DNA of 9,390 nt from an uncultured bacterium (GTDB taxonomy: Bacteria > Bacillota_I > Bacilli_A > RF39 > UBA660), in the NCBI GenBank assembly GCA_949288625.1, contig CASEKZ010000008.1, positions 1-9,390 of the forward strand, given 5' to 3'. The notes below the pieces were generated by a model that worked only from the letters and a program-made list of their open reading frames with translations, had not been told where the DNA came from and searched no databases. Shown piece by piece: positions 1 to 6,326 of the stretch (the stretch's first letter is position 1; each line of letters starts with the position of its first letter). The translations under genes were made by a program, and so were the position numbers.

Positions 1-1
1 T

Positions 2-97
2 TTTATAGGTGATGGTGCTGGTAAATCTGGTAACATCGTAACCGCTTGTGCAACTGGTTTAATAGCAGCTGATGATATTTTAAAAAGGTATAAATAA
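2..97 (+). CDS. C-terminal end of a probable FAD-dependent oxidoreductase (partial, 5' end outside window)
   Basis: The last 31 codons of a gene that begins upstream of the window, ending in TAA at 95-97. The peptide has the short motif F-I-G-D-G-A-G followed by a small-residue helix (T-A-C-A-T-G-L-I-A-A). In flavoproteins with two dinucleotide-binding folds, a C-terminal G-D segment of this kind contacts the FAD, and the helix after it is rich in Gly/Ala. The pattern best resembles the C-terminus of the uncharacterised FAD-dependent dehydrogenases of the COG2509 type, but 31 residues cannot fix the family or the substrate. The gene is followed two bases later by a strong hairpin terminator, so it is probably a separate transcription unit from spoVA. 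Confidence 0.55.
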   Translation, partial: FIGDGAGKSGNIVTACATGLIAADDILKRYK

Positions 98-98
98 T

Positions 99-131
99 AA
101 AAAGTTTGGTATAAATTGCCAAACTTTTTTT
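99..131 (+). terminator. Rho-independent terminator after the oxidoreductase
   Basis: An 11-bp perfect stem (99-109 with 119-129, AAAAAGTTTGG paired with CCAAACTTTTT), a loop of 9 bases and a run of seven T at 125-131. It starts two bases after the upstream stop codon and separates the oxidoreductase from spoVA. Confidence 0.88.
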
Positions 132-138
132 CATATTA
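109..138 (+). promoter_or_regulatory. Candidate sigma-G (forespore) promoter for the spoVA operon
   Basis: GTATA at 109-113 and CATATTA at 132-138 are separated by 18 bases. This fits the forespore sigma-G pattern (G-n-ATA near -35, CAT-n-n-TA near -10), and spoVA is a sigma-G operon in B. subtilis. The -35 lies in the loop side of the upstream terminator. Transcription would begin at about 144-147, directly at the Shine-Dalgarno sequence. In AT-rich DNA such matches can occur by chance, so this is inference. Confidence 0.4.
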
Positions 139-153
139 ATATTGGTGATAAAA

Positions 154-594
154 ATGAACAAGGAAAGTTATAAAAAGTTAACAAGTAAGATCATTCCAAA
201 AGAAAACAAAGTAAAAAATGGTATAATTTCTTTTTTCGTTGGAGGATTAATTGGCTTAATTGGTCAGATAATGGTATTCGTACTTGAAAATAATTTTGAT
301 ATAGCTCATAAAGATGCAACATCAATAATGATTGTAATATTAATTTTTATTGCATCACTTTTAACCGCTATGGGTGTTTTTGATAATTTGGTTTCTAAGG
401 CTAAAGCAGGTCTTATTGTTCCGATAACCGGTTTTGCTCACGCAATGACCTCATCGATGATTGATTATAAAAAAGAAGGCTTTGTAACCGGAATAGGTGC
501 TAATGCTTTTAAACTTACCGGTAGTGTAATTTTATATGGTGTTGTATCAGCTTATATATTTGGAGTTATAAGATACTTATTTTTTGGAGGTTAA
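154..594 (+). CDS. spoVAC: Stage V sporulation protein AC (SpoVAC), DPA channel component
   Basis: An integral membrane protein of the SpoVA complex, which moves Ca-dipicolinic acid into the forespore during sporulation and releases it at germination. SpoVAC of B. subtilis has been described as a mechanosensitive channel. The 146-residue product matches the usual length of about 150. It has a basic N-terminus, hydrophobic helices starting near residues 22, 54 and 120, and the family segment A-G-L-I-V-P-I-T-G-F-A-H. The frame is open from TTG at 142, but ATG 154 is the better start because GGTGAT at 144-149 is a Shine-Dalgarno site placed correctly for it. The gene is first in a tight operon with spoVAD, whose Shine-Dalgarno site overlaps its last codons. 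It shares the SpoVAC/SpoVAEb fold with the third gene here. Confidence 0.93.
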   Translation: MNKESYKKLTSKIIPKENKVKNGIISFFVGGLIGLIGQIMVFVLENNFDIAHKDATSIMIVILIFIASLLTAMGVFDNLVSKAKAGLIVPITGFAHAMTSSMIDYKKEGFVTGIGANAFKLTGSVILYGVVSAYIFGVIRYLFFGG

Positions 595-597
595 TAT

Positions 598-1593
598 ATG
601 ACGATAGAATTTAATAATGTTTATGTAAAAAGTGCATCTGCGGTAGCAGGACGTGATGAAAAGGAAGGAACCTTTGGAAAACTTTATGATAAGACGTATG
701 ATGATTATTATGCTAATGAAAAAACCTTTGAGCAAGCAGAAATGAAAATGGTTGAAGAAGCAAGCAATATAGCGCTTAAAAAAGCGAATTATAAAATGGA
801 TGATATAAACTTTATAATTGGTTCAGACCTTCTTAACCAAATAACGGCAAATGCTTATTCATCAGTTAAGTTTAAAAGACCTTTTTTAGGTGTTTATAAC
901 GCTTGTGCAAGTTTGTGTGAGGAGTTTATAATAGCATCAAGTATGCTCCAAAACAAAGAGGTTAATAACGCTCTTTTAAACATCTCATCACATAACATGA
1001 CGGCCGAAAGACAGTATCGAAATCCGGTTGAGTATGGATGCCCTAAACCTTTAAGGTCTACTTTTACGGTAACCGGGGCGGCATCATGCGTTTTAACAAA
1101 GGAAAAAACAGATATTAAAGTTACAAGCGCAACCGTTGGAACACCAACTGATATGGGAATAACTGATCCTTATGACATGGGATCGGTTATGGCACCTTCT
1201 GCTGCCGAAGTTTTATTTAGTCATTTAAAAAACACCAATACCAAGCCGGAAGACTATGACCTTATCCTAACTGGGGATTTAGGAGTTTATGGAAAACAAA
1301 TATTAATAGAGTATTTTAAAAGTGCTTATGGAATTAACATTGAAGAAAAACTAAAAGACGCATCATCAATTATTTATGATAGAAAAAAGCAAATTCATGT
1401 GAACGCCGGAGGATCAGGGCCTTCATGCCTTGCTTTAGTTTTTTATACTGATGTTTTAAACAAGATGAAAAAAGCAGAGTTAAAAAAGGTTTTGCTTATT
1501 GCAACCGGTGCTTTAATGAGTCCGACGATGAATAACCAAAAACTATCTATTCCTAGTGTTTCTCATGCGGTATGTTTGGAGGCGATTAAATGA
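598..1593 (+). CDS. spoVAD: Stage V sporulation protein AD (SpoVAD), DPA-binding thiolase-fold protein
   Basis: A soluble or peripheral SpoVA subunit with a thiolase/ketoacyl-synthase fold. In B. subtilis it binds dipicolinic acid and is needed for DPA uptake into the spore. At 331 residues it is close to the B. subtilis length (about 338). Thiolase-like landmarks are the Y-N-A-C-A-S-L-C segment (Cys103 and Cys107, at the position of the nucleophile loop), N-I-S-S-H-N near 128-133, and the C-terminal glycine loop N-A-G-G-S-G-P-S-C at 269-277. A strong GGAGG at 586-590 sits 7 bases before the ATG. It ends with TGA overlapping the spoVAE start (ATGA), which implies translational coupling. No enzymatic role is assumed: family members are taken to be ligand binders, not synthases. 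Confidence 0.95.
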   Translation: MTIEFNNVYVKSASAVAGRDEKEGTFGKLYDKTYDDYYANEKTFEQAEMKMVEEASNIALKKANYKMDDINFIIGSDLLNQITANAYSSVKFKRPFLGVYNACASLCEEFIIASSMLQNKEVNNALLNISSHNMTAERQYRNPVEYGCPKPLRSTFTVTGAASCVLTKEKTDIKVTSATVGTPTDMGITDPYDMGSVMAPSAAEVLFSHLKNTNTKPEDYDLILTGDLGVYGKQILIEYFKSAYGINIEEKLKDASSIIYDRKKQIHVNAGGSGPSCLALVFYTDVLNKMKKAELKKVLLIATGALMSPTMNNQKLSIPSVSHAVCLEAIK

Positions 1594-1940
1594 TATTTTT
1601 ATATTCGTTTTTATTTTGCGGAGTAGTTTGTTTAATAGGACAGATAATTTTAGATAACACCAAGCTTACCCCGGGACATGTTACAAGTATGTTTGTTGTT
1701 ATTGGTGCTTTTTTAGATTCCTTTGGATTATATGATAAGTTTATTAATTGGTTTGGAGCAGGCACCTTAGTACCAATAACTAGTTTTGGTCATTCTTTAA
1801 TTCATGGTGCTTTACAATCGGCGGAAGATAACGGGGTTTTAGGTTTGCTTGGTGGTATGTTTAGTTTAACATCAGCAGGTATTGTTGCTGCTATCGTTTT
1901 TGGATTTGTTTTCACCATTATTTTTAAAGCAAAAGACTAA
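1590..1940 (+). CDS. spoVAE: Stage V sporulation protein AE (SpoVAEb type), DPA channel component
   Basis: A small, very hydrophobic membrane protein of 116 residues, the usual size of SpoVAEb. It is paralogous to SpoVAC: both contain an L-I-G-Q-I motif in the first helix and a conserved V-P-I-T-x-F-x-H loop (here L-V-P-I-T-S-F-G-H near 60-68). Together with SpoVAC it is thought to form the membrane path for Ca-DPA. The ATG overlaps the spoVAD stop by four bases, with GGAGG at 1578-1582. The operon ends here: no spoVAA, spoVAB, spoVAEa or spoVAF is adjacent, so this is the reduced C-D-Eb form seen in many anaerobic spore formers. Its stop codon lies inside the terminator hairpin shared with tmcAL. 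Confidence 0.93.
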   Translation: MIFLYSFLFCGVVCLIGQIILDNTKLTPGHVTSMFVVIGAFLDSFGLYDKFINWFGAGTLVPITSFGHSLIHGALQSAEDNGVLGLLGGMFSLTSAGIVAAIVFGFVFTIIFKAKD

Positions 1941-1961
1941 CAAAATAAGTTAGTCCTTTTT
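1931..1961. terminator. Shared bidirectional terminator between spoVAE and tmcAL
   Basis: GACTAAC at 1935-1941 pairs with GTTAGTC at 1949-1955 around a 7-base loop. T runs follow on the plus strand (1957-1961), and A residues at 1931-1934 give a T run on the minus strand. The TAA stops of both convergent genes (1938-1940 plus, 1950-1952 minus) lie in the two arms. Confidence 0.8.
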
Positions 1962-3071
1962 AATACTACTTTGATATTCATCTTTATAATCATAATTGGT
2001 AAGTAAATTATATAACATGCTTGCTTTTATGTCATCTTTAAATAAATAATCATATGTTTTTTTATACTTTGTAATTATTGGAACATCTATTTGTTTTTTA
2101 ACGCTATTTAAAATTTCTTTTCCTTTGTTATCAAAACCTAGTACCCTTATATAATTTATGTTTGTATCATAATCTTTTTTGGTGTTTGTAAGGATATGAA
2201 GAAGCATTCTTTTTATTCTGTTATATGAGTATTTTTTTGATTTTACTTTCAATATTAAGTCATTTAAATCTTTAGCATTTACAATGACTTTTTTTAATTT
2301 ATTTAAAATACCATCATCTGTATCTAATATGTTATTTAAATCATCACTCGTAATTATTTTATATTTTAAAAATTTAAAATAATCTTTATAATTAACATAA
2401 TTTATTGTTTTTAAAACATAAGAAGGCATGGTATTTTTAATGATGCTTTTATTATTTATGTTTTTTCTAATTGACGTTGCACTTGTAATATTAGATTTTA
2501 TATTAGTATCATTATAATCATTCGTTCTTTTTATGCTAATGGGTGTTATGTTACTTTTAGTATTAATTATACTTCTTACGTATTCAAGTGCTAAAACGTC
2601 ATTTGGTTTGTCAATTATTACTTTAGATATATCTTTTAAAGCTAAAGAACAACTTTTAGGATAATTATATCCTTCTTTTAAGTATTTTTTTACTTTACTA
2701 TTATATTTTTCATTATTATTTGTTAAATTAACTAGTTTTTTTAATAAACTAACATCATTTGTTTCGGAACCAAAAACCAAGTAATTACATTTTAATTTAT
2801 TTAAAATGTCAATGGCACCTTTAGCGTATATACTTGCAGATGATGTTGCTATGTTATATGGAAGTTCTACAACTAAGTTATATCCGTTTTTTAATGCTAT
2901 TTTTGTTTTATCCCATTTATTTATTATGCTAGCATCCGCTCTTTCGGTAAAGTTACCAATTAAAACAAGTATTAAGTATGCGTCTTTAAACATTTCTTTT
3001 ACCTTGTTTAAATGGTATAAATGTCCGTTATGAAACGGATTATATTCTGCTATTACGCCAACTTTAATCAT
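1950..3071 (-). CDS. tmcAL: tRNA(Met) cytidine acetate ligase (TmcAL, YlbM family)
   Basis: TmcAL activates acetate with ATP and makes N4-acetylcytidine at the wobble base of elongator tRNA-Met, which supports accurate AUG decoding. The N-terminus carries the nucleotidyltransferase signature G-V-I-A-E-Y-N-P-F-H-N-G-H, a HIGH-like ATP-binding motif, followed by V-L-I-G-N-F-T-E-R (family form M-S-G-x-F-x-Q-R). The region S-I-K-R-T-N-D-Y with S-A-T-S-I-R, which is typical of the family, is also present. At 373 residues it is somewhat shorter than B. subtilis YlbM (about 415). A GTG at 3089 extends the frame by six codons, but that stretch contains the GAAGGAAG Shine-Dalgarno site (3076-3083), so ATG 3071 is the start. 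The gene converges on spoVAE and is the second minus-strand gene after the DUF2624-like gene, from which a terminator separates it. Confidence 0.9.
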   Translation of the reverse strand: MIKVGVIAEYNPFHNGHLYHLNKVKEMFKDAYLILVLIGNFTERADASIINKWDKTKIALKNGYNLVVELPYNIATSSASIYAKGAIDILNKLKCNYLVFGSETNDVSLLKKLVNLTNNNEKYNSKVKKYLKEGYNYPKSCSLALKDISKVIIDKPNDVLALEYVRSIINTKSNITPISIKRTNDYNDTNIKSNITSATSIRKNINNKSIIKNTMPSYVLKTINYVNYKDYFKFLKYKIITSDDLNNILDTDDGILNKLKKVIVNAKDLNDLILKVKSKKYSYNRIKRMLLHILTNTKKDYDTNINYIRVLGFDNKGKEILNSVKKQIDVPIITKYKKTYDYLFKDDIKASMLYNLLTNYDYKDEYQSSIKKD

Positions 3072-3093
3072 TTTACTTCCTTCTTTCACTTAT

Positions 3094-3102
3094 ATAATAA
3101 CA
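3094..3102 (-). promoter_or_regulatory. Possible extended -10 promoter for tmcAL
   Basis: On the minus strand TGTTATTAT forms an extended -10 (TG-n-TATTAT), about 23 bases before the tmcAL ATG. The -35 region overlaps the upstream terminator arm and matches poorly. Offered because a terminator separates tmcAL from the gene upstream. Confidence 0.35.
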
Positions 3103-3112
3103 TAAAATAGCT

Positions 3113-3143
3113 AAAAAATAACGCTTGTTTAAGTAGCGCTATT
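3113..3143 (-). terminator. Rho-independent terminator after the DUF2624-like gene
   Basis: Read on the minus strand, AATAGCGCT (3143-3135) pairs with AGCGTTATT (3125-3117), nine pairs including one G-U, with a 9-base loop and a run of T (A at 3113-3118 on the plus strand). The TAG stop of the gene (3141-3139) lies in the first arm. Confidence 0.8.
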
Positions 3144-3393
3144 TTATTTTGTCTTTAAAATCATTATATAGTTTTAAAACGTTATTATAAGTACTTTGTG
3201 AAACTACTGGTTTTAGTTTTAATAGTGCTTTATTAGCTTCACCTTTATAAACTTCTTTCCAGTATTTAATGATGAAATCATAAATCGTTTTATCTTCTCC
3301 TTTTTTAAGAGGCATACCATTTTTGTTTGCAAAATCATTTATGTCTTTTAATGATAATCTTTTTAACCATTTTTCTATTAACAGTTCATACAT
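3139..3393 (-). CDS. Small conserved protein, probable DUF2624 (YqfT-like)
   Basis: An 84-residue soluble protein of unknown function. It reads as a string of short helices: an N-terminal I-E-K-W-L-K-R-L segment, then L-S-x-x-D-I-N-D-F-A-N-K-N-G-M with the family-like pattern 'x-E-L-x-x-x-A-x-x-x-G-x-x-L', and a C-terminal helix V-L-K-L-Y-N-D-F. This resembles DUF2624, the YqfT family of Bacillus, as I remember its consensus. In B. subtilis yqfT lies in the same general region as pbpA, which agrees with the divergent PBP gene here. The frame is open from TTG at 3402, but that codon touches the GGAG site at 3406-3403, so ATG 3393 is preferred. There is no membrane segment, no cysteine and no catalytic motif. 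Confidence 0.7.
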   Translation of the reverse strand: MYELLIEKWLKRLSLKDINDFANKNGMPLKKGEDKTIYDFIIKYWKEVYKGEANKALLKLKPVVSQSTYNNVLKLYNDFKDKIK

Positions 3394-3411
3394 GATAATC
3401 AACTCCTTTTT

Positions 3412-3440
3412 ATTATATGCATATCATTTTATTTTATCAA
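3412..3440 (-). promoter_or_regulatory. Sigma-A-type promoter for the DUF2624-like gene
   Basis: On the minus strand TTGATA (3440-3435) and a perfect TATAAT (3417-3412) are separated by 17 bases. The start would fall near 3405, inside the Shine-Dalgarno site, so the leader would be very short. It overlaps the candidate promoter of the divergent PBP gene. Confidence 0.6.
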
Positions 3441-3447
3441 CATAATA
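3419..3447 (+). promoter_or_regulatory. Candidate sigma-G-like promoter for the PBP gene
   Basis: GCATA at 3419-3423 and CATAATA at 3441-3447 are separated by 17 bases, a close fit to the forespore sigma-G pattern. The same bases could also act as a weak sigma-A promoter (TGCATA, 17 bases, CATAAT). The predicted start lies at about the Shine-Dalgarno site (3453-3459). Confidence 0.4.
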
Positions 3448-3465
3448 ATTATGAGGTGGTATGTT

Positions 3466-5502
3466 TTGAAAAATAACAATAATAGTGAGGTTATTAGTAA
3501 AAACAGAATTATTTTTATTGCTGTTTTTACACTTGTGTGTTTTTTAGTAATCCTACTTAGAATTAGTTATTTACAACTTTATAATCATAGTAAGTCACTT
3601 GCAGAGCTAAACAAGTTATCAACCAAAACGGTTTATTCATCTTCCATGCCAAGGGGAAGAATATATGATCGTAATTATAACGTAATCGTTGATAACGTTG
3701 GTGTTAACTTAATAACTTATAAAAAAGAATCAGGAATGAAAACAAAAGATGAAATAAAGCTCGCTTATGTTTTAGCGGAAAAATTAAACGTTGATTATGA
3801 AACTTTAACAGATAGACAGCTAAGGAAATTTTGGCTTGTTAATAATCCTTTAAAGGGTAATGAAAAAATAACCGAAAAAGAAAACGAATTATATGAAAGA
3901 AGAAAACTTAAAGCATCAGAAATAGAAGATTTAAAACTAGAAAGAATAACTGATGAGGAATTAAGTGAATATGAAGAACTTGATAAAGAAGCGGCTTACA
4001 TATATTATCTTATGAATAATGGATATTATTATGATGAAAAAACGATTAAGGAAGGAGCTAGCGATGAAGAGTATGCTTTTGTTGCTCAAAACTTAAGTGA
4101 CTTAAAGGGTGTTTCTATTTCAACGTCCTGGACTAGAAATTATCCTTATGAAGATACTTTAAGACAAATATTAGGAAACGTATCAACTAGTAAAACCGGA
4201 ATACCAGAAGACCAAAAGGCAAAGTACTTGAATAAAGGATATTCGCTAAATGATCGGGTAGGGCTTAGTTATTTAGAGTTAGAGTACGAAGATGAACTAA
4301 AGGGTACAAAAGATGAGTATGAAATGAAAAATGGTGAAAAAAAACTAGTAAAAAAAGGTAATCGTGGTAATGATATTGTGTTATCGATTGATATTAATCT
4401 TCAAATGGAACTAGAAAAAATAATTGAAGAAGAACTAATAAAAGCTAAGAGTGAGGCTAACACTAATTATTATGATCATTCATCAGTAATTATAACTAAT
4501 CCTAAAACTGGAGAGATACTTGCAATGGCATCAAAACAAATTACACAAACCGCTGACGGATATAAAGTTAGTGATTATACGACCAATTTATTAACCGGTA
4601 GTGATACACCGGGGTCAATCGTTAAGGGCGCCTCCATGCTTGTTGGCTATAAAACGGGTAATTTAAACATTGGAGATGTTTTTTATGATAAATGTATAAA
4701 GTTTAAAAACGCTCCCCAAAAGTGTTCTTGGAGTAATTCTTTGGGTGCTTTAAATGATATTACCGCACTTAAATACTCTTCAAATTCATATCAATTTCAA
4801 TTAGCACTTAAAGTTGCAAAGGTAAATTATTATTATAATATGCCGGTTAAAATAGATAATAGTGCGTTAAATACTTATCGTGCAATATTTAATGAACTAG
4901 GCCTTGGGGTTAAATCAGGTATTGACCTTCCTTTTGAAACCGAAGGATATAAAGGTAAAACATCAAACGTGGGATTACTTTTAAATTTTTCGATTGGGCA
5001 ATATGATACATATTCTCTTTTGCAATTATCTAGTTATCTTAACACCATAATAAATAACGGAAAAAGACTTAAGCTTAACTTGGTAAGTGAAATAAGAAAC
5101 GCAACTAAAAACGATGAGTTAGGAAGTGTTAAAAGTACCTATAAAAAAGAAGTTTTAAACACGGTTGATATTGATGAGGTTTACTTTGAAAGAGTAAAAG
5201 AAGGATTTAAAAGCGTAATGGAAGGATATTTAGGTAAAAATTACATGGGAGATGCTCCTAATCCCGCGGGTAAAACCGGTACGTCTGAGACTTTTTATGA
5301 TTCTGATGGTGATGGCGTGGTTGATAAAGAAACTTACACAAAGTCGTTTATTGGGTATGCGCCATATGATGATCCGGTAATGAGTATCGTTGCAATTTCA
5401 CCACATGTTAGTCATAAAAATGGTAATTCTTCGTATACTTCTTCTGTAAATAAACGAATTGTATCAAGAATTTGTAATAAATTCTTTGAAATTTATAAAT
5501 AA
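3466..5502 (+). CDS. pbpA: Class B penicillin-binding protein (PBP2/PbpA-type transpeptidase)
   Basis: A monofunctional D,D-transpeptidase that cross-links peptidoglycan outside the membrane; PbpA/PBP2-type enzymes serve side-wall elongation with RodA. One N-terminal membrane anchor (about residues 15-35) is followed by the dimerisation domain with P-R-G-R-I-Y-D-R and the G-L-S-Y-L-E linker. The transpeptidase motifs are all intact: S384-I-V-K387, S438-S-N440 and K603-T-G605. There are no PASTA repeats at the C-terminus, which argues against SpoVD and PBP1-type division enzymes. The total of 678 residues and the charged insert in the first half fit Firmicute PBP2A/PbpH. The frame opens at ATG 3451, but GAGGTGG at 3453-3459 is a Shine-Dalgarno site, making TTG 3466 the likely start. 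The order PBP-rpmG is also found in Staphylococcus. The upstream promoter may be forespore-specific, which would suggest a role in the spore wall instead. Confidence 0.85.
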   Translation: MKNNNNSEVISKNRIIFIAVFTLVCFLVILLRISYLQLYNHSKSLAELNKLSTKTVYSSSMPRGRIYDRNYNVIVDNVGVNLITYKKESGMKTKDEIKLAYVLAEKLNVDYETLTDRQLRKFWLVNNPLKGNEKITEKENELYERRKLKASEIEDLKLERITDEELSEYEELDKEAAYIYYLMNNGYYYDEKTIKEGASDEEYAFVAQNLSDLKGVSISTSWTRNYPYEDTLRQILGNVSTSKTGIPEDQKAKYLNKGYSLNDRVGLSYLELEYEDELKGTKDEYEMKNGEKKLVKKGNRGNDIVLSIDINLQMELEKIIEEELIKAKSEANTNYYDHSSVIITNPKTGEILAMASKQITQTADGYKVSDYTTNLLTGSDTPGSIVKGASMLVGYKTGNLNIGDVFYDKCIKFKNAPQKCSWSNSLGALNDITALKYSSNSYQFQLALKVAKVNYYYNMPVKIDNSALNTYRAIFNELGLGVKSGIDLPFETEGYKGKTSNVGLLLNFSIGQYDTYSLLQLSSYLNTIINNGKRLKLNLVSEIRNATKNDELGSVKSTYKKEVLNTVDIDEVYFERVKEGFKSVMEGYLGKNYMGDAPNPAGKTGTSETFYDSDGDGVVDKETYTKSFIGYAPYDDPVMSIVAISPHVSHKNGNSSYTSSVNKRIVSRICNKFFEIYK

Positions 5503-5513
5503 TTTGATATAAT
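5486..5513 (+). promoter_or_regulatory. Sigma-A promoter for rpmG
   Basis: TTGAAA at 5486-5491 and a perfect extended -10, TGATATAAT at 5505-5513, with 16 bases between hexamers. The -35 lies within the last codons of the PBP gene. Confidence 0.75.
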
Positions 5514-5548
5514 ACCCATAGTTATCTTCGAAAAGGAGGGGAATTTCT

Positions 5549-5719
5549 ATGGCAAAGAAAAACGAAAACAGAGCTAACGTAACTTTAAAATGCCCTAGGT
5601 GTGGGGAATTAAATTATCGTGTTCAAAAAAACAAGAAAAATGATCCTGAACGTATTGAAATAAGTAAGTATTGTCCAAGATGCAGATCCCACACAGATCA
5701 TAAAGAAACAAAAAACTAA
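5549..5719 (+). CDS. rpmG: 50S ribosomal protein L33
   Basis: A 56-residue basic protein of the large ribosomal subunit. It shows the L33 pattern R-A-N-V-T-L-K-C near the start, N-Y-R-V-Q-K-N-K-K-N, and the C-terminal Y-C-P-R-C-R-S-H-T-D-H-K-E-T-K. Four cysteines in two C-x-x-C pairs (Cys15, Cys18, Cys42, Cys45) make it the zinc-binding (C+) form; B. subtilis swaps such forms for zinc-free paralogs when zinc is short. A strong Shine-Dalgarno site (AAAGGAGGGG, 5532-5541) precedes the ATG. It sits 46 bases after the PBP stop with its own promoter, so it can be transcribed alone or by read-through. A hairpin overlaps its stop codon. Confidence 0.96.
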   Translation: MAKKNENRANVTLKCPRCGELNYRVQKNKKNDPERIEISKYCPRCRSHTDHKETKN

Positions 5720-5741
5720 TAAGCTTTAACGCTTATTTTTT
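5718..5741 (+). terminator. Terminator after rpmG
   Basis: AATAAGC (5718-5724) pairs with GCTTATT (5731-5737) around a 6-base loop and is followed by T residues to 5741. The stem is short and AT-rich and begins inside the rpmG stop codon. No clear promoter lies between it and efp, so partial read-through into efp is likely. Confidence 0.65.
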
Positions 5742-5765
5742 AAAGTTATTGAAAGGAGTAGAAAA

Positions 5766-6326
5766 ATGGTTAACGTAAATGATATTAAAAATGGTATGAC
5801 CATAGAAGATGAAGGAAATATCTATCAAGTGTTAGAGTTTTCACATGTTAAACCCGGTAAGGGAGCAGCTTTTGTTAAGATGAAGCTTAAAAACATGAGA
5901 ACGGGTGCAACGCTTGAAAAAACTTATAATAGTAGTGTTAAGTTGGCTAAGGCAAACATTCAAAGAAAACCAATGCAGTACTTGTACAAAGCTGGTGATA
6001 ATTATAGTTTTATGGATATGACAACTTATGAACAAGTTGAGCTATCAAAAAACCAAATTGGCGATGATATAAAGTATTTAAAAGAAAACTTAACGGTTGA
6101 TTTAATTTATTATGATACTGAGCTAATAGGCATTAATTTACCAGAAAAAATAGATTATTTGGTAACTGAAACTGAACAAGCAGTTAAGGGAAATACTTCA
6201 TCTGGAGCTCAAAAAGACGCAACGTTAGAAAATGGTATGATTGTTAAAGTTCCGTTATTTATTAGTGAAGGTGAATCAATTATTATATCAACTGGTGATG
6301 GTAAATACGTATCAAGAAGCAAGTAG
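5766..6326 (+). CDS. efp: Translation elongation factor P (EF-P)
   Basis: EF-P binds between the ribosomal P and E sites and relieves stalling at consecutive prolines. The 186-residue length is standard. The N-terminal KOW-like domain carries the modification loop V-K-P-G-K-G-A-A-F with Lys32, the residue that receives 5-aminopentanol in B. subtilis EF-P. It is followed by two OB-fold domains with the expected R-T-G-A-T-L-E-K-T-Y, G-D-x-Y-x-F-M-D and C-terminal G-D-G-K-Y-V-S-R segments. The P-G-K-G loop implies a lysine-type modification; the enzyme for it is not in this window. AAAGGAG (5752-5758) precedes the ATG. It has its own terminator, with the TAG stop in the loop, and may depend on transcription from rpmG. 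Confidence 0.97.
   Translation: MVNVNDIKNGMTIEDEGNIYQVLEFSHVKPGKGAAFVKMKLKNMRTGATLEKTYNSSVKLAKANIQRKPMQYLYKAGDNYSFMDMTTYEQVELSKNQIGDDIKYLKENLTVDLIYYDTELIGINLPEKIDYLVTETEQAVKGNTSSGAQKDATLENGMIVKVPLFISEGESIIISTGDGKYVSRSK

Noticed and set aside
598..1593. spoVAD as a ketoacyl-ACP synthase III or thiolase enzyme
   Set aside because: The fold is shared, but the operon with spoVAC and spoVAE and the overall sequence identify it as SpoVAD.
2806..3033. Plus-strand open frame of 75 codons opposite tmcAL
   Set aside because: It lies wholly antisense to the conserved N-terminal part of tmcAL, has no Shine-Dalgarno site and no recognisable protein features.
3461..3469. Mini-frame ATG-TTT-TGA overlapping the PBP start
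   Set aside because: Its ATG is one base from the Shine-Dalgarno core, too close for initiation, and it arises from the spacing before TTG 3466.
5841..6035. Minus-strand open frame of 64 codons opposite efp
   Set aside because: It is antisense to the most conserved part of EF-P and has no family features. It is a shadow of efp codon use.
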